Source: Haemonchus contortus
Lineage: Eukaryota > Nematoda > Chromadorea > Rhabditida > Trichostrongylidae
NCBI GenBank assembly: GCA_000469685.2
Contig: LS997564.1
Coordinates: 25,788,459 to 25,852,458, forward strand
Reading direction: 5' to 3'
DNA length: 64,000 nucleotides
This document shows, piece after piece, positions 44,609-55,672 of the stretch; position 1 is the first letter of the stretch; each line of letters begins with the position of its first letter. The notes beneath the pieces were generated by a model. That model was not told the origin of the DNA. It saw only the letters and a list, made by a program, of their open reading frames with translations, and searched no databases. The translations under genes and the position numbers were made by a program.

Positions 44609-47600
44609 TTATGACGACGGCAAAGGACCTAGCGTTACATCCATGTGATGGGACAGTCCAGAAACCAAGGTAGCTCTTCTCGCTGGATTTTCGGAATTAC
44701 TCTGGAAAATCATGACATAGCACTGAAATGATGAACCTAAATTTAACCCAATCAAAGCATGTCAATGATTTAAAAGCAAGGTTCACGATAATTTTGGGTA
44801 ATCCAGATTATGATGAAAAATGGAAGACAAGATCGAAACTAGTGCGACTGAGGTGAGGAAACTGCGTGTTTCCAAAGTGAAAAAAGGCTTCGAAAAACCG
44901 TTAAAAAGGGGGCTGGACGAGAATAAAACCAGAAAAATGAAGAAGAGTGGGGCGTTTGGACGAGCTAAACAGTGTGTTTCACTGCGCGAGTACGGGTCCT
45001 GGTGCGAATAACAGACAATGGTAAGCAAAAATTCATCCACTCATAAGCATAAATAAACAAAAAAACCCTAGTAACAGCAAAAGTAGCTCTCATTTTTCAG
45101 TCTCTATGAGAAGGAAATCAAATAAGGGATCGCGGCTGCAAAAAGAAAAACATGGGAAAAAGAATGGGAGAAAAATATCGCCTAATCACTCGGCGATTAG
45201 CTGATTGTGCGTGGGTCCTAGAACGAATAATAGCAATCTGTAGTGTTTCGACACTCGTCTAACGTGACACCGATCGAGGGGCGGAAAACGAACTACGGCA
45301 GCAACGGGGCTTCCACTATGCCTAGGGTCCCTTCTACCACCCATGGGGGGCGCTGTGTATTCCTGGAGGAAGAACTCAGTAACCTTTTTTATCGTGAAAC
45401 AATCCTTCAACCCTACAAAAGTCTCAAATCTTCACAATGTATAATGAATGATAAAATTACTCACAACCCGTCCAGAATCCTTACAATCCGAACTATCAGT
45501 AGAAGGCTTTTCCAAAATAAACGTTTGGTCCATGGCATTCTGAAATTCTTAATCTTCACAAAATCACGGAAGGTTTTACAAAATGAACCACAAACCTCTT
45601 TTTCAGGTATGTCTTCGAGGGGGGATGGAGCTCTATGCAACATCATTGATAACCGACGACTGCGAGGTGACACAGGCTTATCTGGCTCCTGACACCGGCT
45701 TAAATCCGGTATGGGCGACAAATCGGTCCTAAATACCTATAGCATGGTAACTGTCTGCATGAATTGATAGCACTTTTGAAAACGTACACTATTCTAGTTG
45801 ACCTCTTTCGGTGTTTCCTCCTCGCGTGGTGCGTAACATCCAGTAAGCTCTCGTCCTCATCCTCCGATCCAGGCTCTACCTCTTTGATGGGATTTTTTAC
45901 CTGAAAAATAGAGGGCGAATGCGTAGAAAACAGAAGAAAAGAAAAAGTGCTTCACATTTCCAAATCTGTCCCTGAGGACGTGACGGGAAGAACGTGTACG
46001 ACGCTCTTCCTCCGTCGTGAGGGTGACTGGACTCATGCGCTCCATGCATGATGACGAACGAGAACGTCCCATGCCAGGCTGAAAAACGTAGCACCTCTAT
46101 GAACAATACGGTTCAGCAAAGGCGCTGAAGCGCTGCCAAAATCCAAAACTTCAAAACGATCTGGCACCGCAGTTTATTCTGACCTTGCGCTTCTCTGGTT
46201 CTTGTTTGATCTCGCGCATCCGATCAATGTCGTCACGCAACTGTTTCATCTCATCCACGGCACTGCTATCAATGACCTTTGAAGTACTCACCAAAGTCAC
46301 CAGGTTCATGTACTGAAAAGGTTTGTCATGAAAGCCACTATGATTTGGATGACATGCTAACTTCCCCATGCCGGACTGAGTTCTATATCCTCAATTTATA
46401 ACGCACTGGCGTCTGTTTGGCTTTTTGTCTATCTGTTACGAATTTCGATATTTCCTGAAGAAGCGCCCAGAGAGGTCGGGTCAAGTTTGGTATATGTGGA
46501 GCATAGGGGAAGACCAAAAAAGCACAGGAAAGAAGCTCCTCCCACAGGAGGGCGTAACATGCACAGGGATGGGCGGTGTCACAGGAAAACTTTTTAATTA
46601 GGTTTCATAACAGCCCAAGCACCCGAATGAAATGAGCAAAAGAGAAGGATGGGTCAACAAGTGAAACGAAGGCAACTTATCGACGGTGGGCGGGGCGTCC
46701 TCAGAGGGGGGTGTACTCCCTACCTAAATTCTTAATTAGACTCTCCCACAGCGTCTGTTCTCAGAAAAAAAGACACAACCTACCTGCATTTCTGCATGAG
46801 CTCTTTGCTTTTCATATTCCGCCAAAGTTTTTCGATGTTTTTCCTTGAGCGTTCCAAGCTCGTCTTCATGCTCTTTCTGAAAAACTATTAATTAGTCTTT
46901 CGTCACCAATCTATGCCGTCTCTGCGACACTGGAGAAAGGATGTTAACCTTTTTCTCACGAGCACTGCTTTCCAAATCTTTGATCTTGTTTTGAAGACGT
47001 TTCAGCTGGATCTCCAGGTCAATAGTCGTACGACGTTCATTTACAGCCTAAATTGGATAGAACTAAGGGGTTGTGGGATAAAAAATCAGAAAATAATTAA
47101 ACAAAACGAGGGGATTCAACGCTTTTTCGGAGGAACAGTGATTTTATTCTTCTTTCTAAGTTTGTTTCTTGACTGCTCATGTTTTGAAAAAGCAGAAGAG
47201 GCCGAAACGTAAGCCTGATGAAGTTGTGCGGGAGTCTCAAGGCTACAAGTCTAAAGCACAGATTTCGTGTCAAGATTAAGGAAAACTAGCGGGTTGCATG
47301 TACTCATGGAAAGGTTTTTCTTATCAAGAGTCAGTACTAAATTATGACTTGCCATGACCTGTTTTCGGTAAAAACGCATGCAATTGAGATTGCACTGTCA
47401 AAAAACCTCTTTCACCCTTTCCTAGGAACGACATTTTACTTAATCATTAAGATACGTTGACTAGAGATAGTTCTTCAATATAAAGCTAGCACAAAGTCGG
47501 AGAAATGCAATTACAATGCCTTTCCAATCATGTAGTATCTTGGTAGGGCCCACCCTATGAAGTAAGAAATGATCAATTTACGCAAGTTCCTGATAGATCC

Positions 47601-50600
47601 CTTCACGTTGCAAAAAGTCGTGTATTTGATTAAGGAAAATAAGGAAGGAAAACTGCGTTGACAATTTAGCTCTATAAGTACGTATTGTAAAGCGTTTCAT
47701 CGTAATGTTACCTGATCGAACAATGCCTTCAGATAAGCGCGAGCCGTAGTGAGAGTGGAAAGATCTTTCCAACGGGATTCTGCTCTACTATCCACATCAA
47801 TTGAACCGCAACCTCTCTGGAGTTTGTTTAACTCGTCACCACTGAAAAAGACTCAAACTACTAGGAAAGACCGTCAGTAACTAAATCACTACTTGGTTCC
47901 ACTATCCACACACTTTAAATAGGATGAATTCGCTAGCCATCCAATCCACAGAAAAGATTTTCTTTTCGAGGAATATTATTATTAAAGGGCGGAGGTGGTG
48001 TAGTGGCAAGTGGCGCACTATATCACACGCACGGTCAGGGGTTCGAATTCCGGATCGGTGCCCGCCTGGGCCAACCAAGCCTTCCATCCTTCCGGGGTCG
48101 GTGAATTGGTACCAGACTCGTCTGGGAGGATAAAAGCACTGACTTGTACATCGGCTGCCACCGCAAGTCATGGTATAGCCCACATACGCACTCATCACGC
48201 CACTACGATTCTGAATGGAAGTCGAGTGCGGGGGCGCATCCTTCAGACGGGATTGATTAACGCCAAAAACTTTATCCTTATCCTTTATTATCACAAAGGC
48301 ACTGACCATAGCATCTGTTGATGATCGATCTTCTCCAAATCTTCTTCTATTTTCATCAATGCTTCTTTATCATCGGCGGAGAGATCATAACCTTCCTCTG
48401 TAGATCGTCGCTAGAACAGAAAAAAACTCAATGAGGAACTAAACATAAAATCTTTAGCGCTATGCACCTTCTTCAATGGTTCATCTGGAGACACATAGAG
48501 TTCTCGTTGAAGCAGTAAACGAGCTTTCTTTCGCCCAAGCTGCCTCCTCTGATCTTTCAAAGACTGGCACATTTGCTCTGCCTCGTATGAGCTTCCGATT
48601 AGCGACAGTTCAGCCTCGATGAATCGCTAAATAACGACAAAATCTTACAAAGGATAACTGCACAACGATAAGTAATTGCAGTAAGGCATTCAAAATTACA
48701 ACCTTAGCTTGATCTACAGTCTTCTCTGAGTCGGCTTTTTCACGTGAGAACGCTGCACTTCGTTCCATTTGAGCCAATAAACGCTTGTTGACATTTTTGG
48801 CTTCTTCAAGCTTTTGTTTGCAAACCAACATTTGTTGATCATGAACTCTTTTCTCACGAGCTGCTTCAAAATCACGCTTACGTTCCTGAAATATCGTGGA
48901 GTCACAAATTTGAGCCAATAATAGTAGAGAAACGGTAAGTATCATACCTTCTGTTTGACCTGGATCAACTCTCGATCATGCTTCAATTTCCACTGACGAT
49001 ACTTTTCTGCTTCTTCTTTCTGTTGTTTCACCATACGTACTTTCGCCTGTAAAGGTGGTACTGCTCTCGAAATTTGAAATTCGAATTTTCACATGCCTTT
49101 AGGGAACATGTAGGAAAACATTTCAAAAATGTGAAATTTCTCGCAAACTTACAACAAAACATGAAAGCTGTACATGAAATCGATTCAAAGCATCTTGTTA
49201 CTGACCTGCTTCAATGCAGCAATTTCAGCTTGCATTCTTTTCTGGATTTCTTCGCTTTGCTGCTTTTGTTTCTCTAATCTCTTCATTTCATTCATCTGCT
49301 TCTTAAATTGAGCCAGCTGCTTTTCCATTTCTACCAACTTCCTTCTTCGTTCCTCAGCTAGCCTAGCACAACAATGCAATAGTAAAATTGTAAAAGCCAA
49401 AGTAAAATAGATCGTAATTGCCAAGTCTAACTTTACAATTACAGGCACAAAAAATCACCAAACTCACTTGTTATTAATCGAGAACTTTTTCAGATCCGCT
49501 TCAAGTTTCGCTTTCTCAGCCATGAGACCATCAATTCTCTGTTGCAGACTCGCCATCTCTTGCTGAAAGACCTTCATCTTAATAAGAAAACGAGGAGCTA
49601 GGAGTTGTGTAGCAGACCTTATGCTGCTTCATCAAGTCGTCAACATTTTTTTGACTTTCTATAGCCTTTTGGAGCAACTCTTCTTTGTCCTTGATTTGCT
49701 GCATTACATCATCAAGCTCCTTGTCAAGATTAGTTTGCTTATCGACAAATCTGAACAAGACATGAACAGACGAATATCGGCATGAGATAAATGGTTCTGC
49801 CGTTGATTATAAATACTGGATAAGGAAAAGATATTACAAAAACCCCTGAAAATAGCGAAGGCACCAATCATCCAAATTTAGGCTGCACAGTAAAAAAAAA
49901 AAAGAAAAGGGAGACGGCTAGCCAATCCTAAAGCCGGTTTTGCATAGGGGCCAGCGAGTTAGACAAAGTCATAATCCAATTCCTCTCCAGGATAAAAAAT
50001 CATCCTGAAGGAGTAATTGCGGGAAAAACAATTGAAAAGTTATTCATATCTCACTTCATGCTGAACGTTTCATCCATCGCCTCTTCATCGAAGTCTCCGC
50101 CAGCTTCCTTTGACAGTGAAGGATCTTGGTCCTGATATTTATTCGTTTATTTATTAGAAGTCAAAGCAGATCGGAAATGGAAAAGAAATCGAACGGAAAC
50201 TCACTTCCTCTTCGATTAAGGCCCCACTCAATATTTCGTTTATACGCGCGAGCATTTCGGATTTCTCTATATTTTCACCATCCCTAAGAGAAGCGAAGAA
50301 TAAAAATGACTACAGTAATTAAGTAAGTACATTAAGTAACCAACTGAGTAAAGATGAAAGTGAGAAAGACTTGCGACAAGGTAATACTACTCCAAATTGA
50401 ATAACAGAAACCTAAAGCTATGAAAGGTCAAGGCCACGAAGAATATGCTTCTAAAACATCAAACAGTTACAAGCTAGGGTAAGAATAGAAGACGCAAACT
50501 GTTTACCGAGCTTATGGAAGTGAACTATTCCCTAACACAATTCGTCTTACAATTAGTATCATATGAATGTTGACGAAAAAAATTTAAAAAAAAAGAAATA

Positions 50601-53600
50601 GAGAATTTAGAAATAAGCATTGCAAGCCGGAAAATCTCAAATTAAGACTCAGAGAATTGGAGTGTCTATACTTCTTTTGCCTATCAAGCTACTATGACAC
50701 AAGCAATAAAAAATGCTAGAGAATTACTAAGACACCAATCCGTTGCAGCTTGCATATTGAACCTAAGTAACCCTAACTTCCGAATAGGAAATATGAAAAA
50801 ATATTGTAGATAATCATGCTAGTGACTGTCGAAACACTTCCAGAAGATCCCAATGAGTAAAAATAATCCAATACGAGCTACATTCGACTTCAGCGTAGGT
50901 TTTTGCTATGAGAAGATCAAAAATCATAATAAACTAAAACAAAAAGCCACCTGAGAACTTCGAGTGTTTGTGTTACAAGTGATTTCAGCCGTTCACGATC
51001 GTCTTCAAGATGCTGCAACTGATTGCACAGCTTACTCTGTAAAATTAGTGATGATGTGATACCTGTGAAACAAGGATGACAATGAAACCTCTAACGATAG
51101 CAAGGATTACTGACGTGCCTTTTGACAAATCACTTCGGCAGCCTTCTCATGCGCATATTTCAGAAGAGCATCCTTCTCAGCCAAAGATGATTTCAGCTGC
51201 TCGATTTCGAATGAACTGGAATGGTTGGGTATCTGATATCCATGAAAGGATTTGTGAAAGGAATACGCAATCTACATTCACAAGGATATGCTGGTAATCA
51301 AAGTCAACGGAAAAGTTCTATACAAAATAAGGTTTACCTTATCTCACCACAAGGAGCAAATCCCATACGTGCTTCAGCCAGTTCCCTTTCGAGGGTGGCA
51401 ACCTGATGAATTGAAGGTTAAAACTAGGTACGCTAAAATAAGTAGATTTTATTCCAAACCTTCTCTTTAAGCTCGATAATCTTTTGTTGACCAGCATCGA
51501 TATTGACAACTGGCTTATTTTTGATCTTCTTAGCTCGATCTGCATACCTAAAATAGAAGTTTGTATAACTACATGTCGCATTCAATGCGCAACGCCGTTG
51601 ATGCCATCTTGGTCTCTGGTTTCAGAAAGTTAGCCTTCTAACGCCCCTCCCAACATGAGAGAAGATTTATGAAGAGAAGTGGCATGATACACAGCTTTTA
51701 AATAGCAGACAACGTTGAGCAAGACATGACATGAAATTAAGGAGGATGGACAAATAAATTTAATGAATTCCCACATGAGTCCGCAGTTGCAGACCACAAG
51801 AAGGGTTCATCGGAAAACTTACAATGCGGTTTTCAAACAAAACCTTTATACAGAACGAAGTATGAGCACAATGCCTCTCACCGAATCTCCATTTGCAATA
51901 CTTGCGCTCGAAAATGAAAACTTCATGGAAGTCTAACCTCAAGGTGCTCAGAGTTTCCTCAGCATTCGAATCAGCAGGAGAGACGCACGCTATCATGACC
52001 GTATACGAGTTGCCTCCCAGGGAATCTTAAAAGTTCAATATTGACCCTAACGGACAATAGAAAAATTTTCTAAGACGCTAACCTTGAAGCAGTCGAGTGA
52101 TTTTTCGAATCCCGGTATGGAATATGCCTATTGCCAGCGGATTCCGATAGTGCAGAAATGACATTTCCCAACGCGAGTAGGCCTATAACACCATAAAACT
52201 ACAGCCACGAATATGGTTTTTGAGAGGCGAAGTTGATTTGTATTCTGAAAATGATGGCAACAACAGACCTTCATTAATCCGTATACCTTCCATTTTACGC
52301 GTTCCTTCAGCTTGGGTTTTCTTGAGCCGCTCGGAACCAGCGAGGTCCACCAGATGTAATTTTGCCGTGAAACCATTATCTCTACAAACACATGGAACGC
52401 TTATCTTCAAACGAGCAATCCATCGAGACTTTTGATACTTACTCCTCTCCTGATGCCGTCTTCTCCAATGAAATTGTAAATATGGCATGTGATCTGCTAC
52501 TCTGAGCATTCATTGCTGTCTGCCCCTTACTCCTGAGAGATCCTCCTTTTTCAAGTTGTGTCATAGTTTCCTTCAAGTTACAAACTTGGCTTTTTGATAA
52601 CCCTTGCACCTGAAAATATCTCGACAGACAATATGAACATTATGACAGTCGATTTCTCGATCCAAGCAAAAACTTACGAAGACGCTTCCACTATGCTCGC
52701 GAACTTGAAGAGGTTCTCGACCGCTACATAGAAGGTCGTGTACTTTTTCATCATATATTTCGAGCATTGATACGAAAACCTAAATAGACATTCAACGTCG
52801 TCTTACTATCAGGGACTGCTCCTCAAAAAAATGGCAGTAATACGGCGAAAGTAAGGAGAAAACGTTCTGCTAAAACACCTGCCTTGAAACACATGTCGAG
52901 ACCACCTTCATTGATTTGATGAAATATCGCTTCAACAAGTCGGGGAATGATACCTCTGCTCTCACTTTTTATGCTAGCTGTAGTCTCTTCCGTGCCCATA
53001 GTGAAAGTCTTACCACTCCCTGTCTGTCCATAAGCCAACACAGTACAATTGAATCCTTAACAATGGGTACAGCAGTAATTCTTACTGCAAAGAGGAAGTA
53101 TGGAAGGGTAAAACCTTCAGAACGCACCTTTAAAAAACTGTTCAAGAAGAAATGAGGTGGTGACTTCATAGACGGAATCTTGTGAAGTCGAAGGGTCCAA
53201 AACACCGTCGAATGTAAAAGTTTTTCCGTTACATGTTATCTAAAAGTAGGTCTAAGTATCATATAAAACTAACTGTGAGAAGGATGTACATGTAAATATG
53301 CACACGACTTATAAAGCACTTTGTCTGTCTGCCTGCCTATCTGTTTTCTGTTTGTTCATCTTGTCTATCAAAACCGTTATTAGCTGAAGAAGCCGGTGAA
53401 GTCGGATCAAGTTTGGGGTGCTGGGAGATCGGGCAAGAACCAGAGTGCGCATGTGAGCTCAGCGGAGTTTCACGCACGGCAGGCGTGACATGCACGCAAA
53501 AGAGAGGCACTAAGGGTAAAAGTTCCTAGTATGGGTTTGGATCAACTCAGACACCAAGAAAAAACGTCAAAGGTGAGGAACTAGTCGGCAAGTGAAAAGA

Positions 53601-54615
53601 ATGAGTTTCACTTATATGATGTAGACCGTCATCGGAACTTGCTACAAGAACTCGTAAGTCGATTACAGAACGTTCTAACGATTAGAAAAAAATTGTAGAA
53701 ATAAGCAAGACCTAATGTATGCCTGGCATTAATAAATCAAGCACTACCACTATCAACTCCGTCTACAAGGGAGAGGTAGTGCTCCTGATTGGAGAAGCAC
53801 GCTATCAAAATTCATAGCTCTATTCAAAACGCTTTAAAATTCGGCAAAAAAGGGGTGAGAGGCCACCGAAAGAAAAAAGTCAAATTTCGACAGTAGATAT
53901 GACGTGTGTTGAGATGGGCGGAACCATAAACAAAACTCACATCTTTCTTAAAACCGTTCTAGAGATCGAAATCAAAAGGGTAAGATTTAAAGTGGAAACA
54001 GAAAGGTCATTACTGCGTTTAGAAATGTTCGATCAGGAAAAAGGTAAATAGATACTGAAATGAAGACAGAGTCAAATGTCAGTAAAAGGAGTGCACTGAA
54101 GAGGAAGGAGGCAAGAACTCACACTAGTTGCCCAAAACCATAATCAACCGTCAGTTAAACTTCCAGATGATATGGGGACTGGAAAGGTGTGGATAGTTCG
54201 ACGATCATAAAAAATGGCAGATACTGGTTAAACTTCTTAGTTATACTTCAAAGGGGACATCTTCGCTAAGTTTAGTAGAAGTTTCATGCTCAGATCGAGG
54301 ATTCCGGTCGAAATCGACGGATGACTTTGGCTCGGTGATTTGGACTTATATCTATCGAAACTATTGGCTTTAGACCAAACGAAAATGGTCCGAAAGCGTT
54401 AAATCCACAAAGTCACTTTCATATAACATTGACCAAAATCGCCGATTTTTTGATGTCCCAACTGATGAAATTATAAAGGAGATACCGAAAGTGACTTAAC
54501 TTACCTGATTAGACTCAACGAAAATTTGTAAGCATTCCCTAGCGCTTTCGAGTTTTTCCTTGTCGCTAAATGGTCTCGATCGGACAAAGACCTTCACCGG
54601 AATATCATCAGCCAT
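44609..54615 (-). CDS. klp-19: chromokinesin, KIF4/KLP-19 type (multi-exon)
   Basis: A plus-end-directed kinesin-4 that acts on chromosome arms and the spindle midzone. ATG at 54615 opens [20 protein letters not shown]. The motor runs leftward: [19 protein letters not shown] (53.2 kb), P-loop [14 protein letters not shown] (53.0 kb), [12 protein letters not shown] (52.75 kb), switch [12 protein letters not shown] (52.5 kb), switch II DLAGSE (52.35 kb) and [20 protein letters not shown] (51.9 kb). The neck [17 protein letters not shown] follows (51.5 kb); the [19 protein letters not shown] signature and KKTQAEG(T)R separate KIF4 from other kinesins. Glu/Lys/Gln-rich coiled-coil exons occupy about 51.4-46.2 kb, then an acidic-basic segment ([20 protein letters not shown], 45.8 kb). 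The last exon ends [11 protein letters not shown] with TAA at 44609. The cysteine-rich C-terminal region of vertebrate KIF4 was not seen. Confidence 0.93.
46400..46600 (-). repeat. interspersed GACA-tract repeat, copy 1
   Basis: Read on minus: a GC-rich block with a short palindrome, then CTTGACCCGACCTCTC, a GAAATTCGTAACAGATAGAC tract, and AGTGCGTTATAAA. The same order occurs at 53314-53500 and 57210-57355. It lies in a kinesin intron. Confidence 0.55.
47990..48290 (+). mobile_element. SINE, full length, reference copy
   Basis: It has a tRNA-like head GGCGGAGGTGGTGTAGTGGC with A-box-like TAGTGGCAAGTGG and B-box GGTTCGAATTCC, a body of about 200 bp, and a TTTATCCTTATCC tail. Except for a few scattered differences it matches the copy at 60137-60442. 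It lies in a kinesin intron, antisense to the gene. Confidence 0.92.
53240..54505. other. first intron of the kinesin gene
   Basis: It separates the start exon from the second motor exon. It holds the GACA-tract repeat at 53314-53500 and otherwise AT-rich sequence without recognisable coding content. Confidence 0.6.
53314..53500 (-). repeat. interspersed GACA-tract repeat, copy 2
   Basis: Plus reads ACTTATAAAGCACTTTGTCT followed by GTCT/GCCT units and GGTGAAGTCGGATCAAGTTT; on minus this is the same order of blocks as at 46400-46600 and 57210-57355. It ends in a GC-rich block containing GGCGTGACATGCACGC. Confidence 0.6.
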
Positions 54616-55672
54616 CACCCAAAAATCTTAAATCACAAGATAAAATAGTTAAGGATGGGACACGTGCTGCTTTCGTCTAAGAATACTGATCAGATAATGT
54701 TTGTGTTAAGGCACCATATATAGTCGGCGCTGAATAAGAAGCAAACGTAAGAGAACAACAACGGGAAAGTGGACAGTTGAGGCATAAGGGGTGACTGTGT
54801 GTTACGATTATTAGCGATGGTAACTGACGGGTTCCTCTGAGAGAAGGAATGGTCTCTTCCATATAGGGCAACCTTTTCCCAGCTTTTCTCACTGCTTGTT
54901 TTCCCCTTCTTTAGCCATCAGAACTCGACATACACAGAAAGTAATCGTGTAAAAACACCAACCCCTGGAGGATGATCTATTCATCACGCATGGATATGGA
55001 TACCCCCTCTTCCCTCCCTAAAGAAATGCAAACAAATCCTGCCTACGTAGACCAATGGAATGTTAATAACCTCAAAAATGATTACAGCTTGCTAATTGAA
55101 GAGGAAACGAAGGCAAAGTGATATCGTCTCTTTCCCTATCCGCGGAATGTATGAAATCATGAGTGAAAGATGGAATAAGCGGGATCGAAAAACTAGTAAG
55201 AACATCAAATGACGTCGTGAATCAACTACATATATAGAAAATGTCTTGCTGAAATTGAGAGACAAGTGATGACGGTTGAAAAACTGAATGCAACATTTGT
55301 GAGCAAAACCAGCACTATAAGGTGAGTGGAAGAAAAAAATCCTACCCACTAGGGCCTTCGTAACTGGGCAAACCCAAAGAACAAAATGAAAAGTAGAAGC
55401 CACTCATCAGCTTTTCTAAGCCATTTCAGAAACGAGCATAATAATCACTTTACAAAGCATTTTCAATGTAGTTTCTTAGAATTCAACCTTTGTCGTTTTG
55501 AAACGTGATTGTTGCCGCAATTTCTACTTTTGGGTCCTGAAGTGATCGATGCGATTCGCAACGGGTCATGAAGAATCTTTACAGGGGCAACTTATTCCAC
55601 GTTTCGTTCATTTGTACAAAAATCTGATCAGTTTTTTTGTTCTATCGCTGAATAGGATTCTTTTTTGTTCAG
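54616..55672. promoter_or_regulatory. divergent intergenic region between the kinesin and SRP9 genes
   Basis: The kinesin start codon (minus) and the SRP9 start codon (plus) face away from each other across 1057 bp. Both promoters should lie here. No ORF of note, no SINE and no TATA box that I trust; the sequence becomes T-rich just before the SRP9 acceptor. Confidence 0.55.
55663..55672 (+). promoter_or_regulatory. trans-splice acceptor immediately before SRP9 start
   Basis: TTTTTGTTCAG ends directly at the ATG (55673). A pyrimidine-rich AG with no upstream coding exon is what a spliced-leader acceptor looks like. Confidence 0.5.

Noticed and set aside
44820..45011. Plus-strand Lys/Glu-rich open frame
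   Set aside because: It is antisense to the 3' part of the kinesin gene, and its composition is explained by AT-rich sequence; no domain or splice support.
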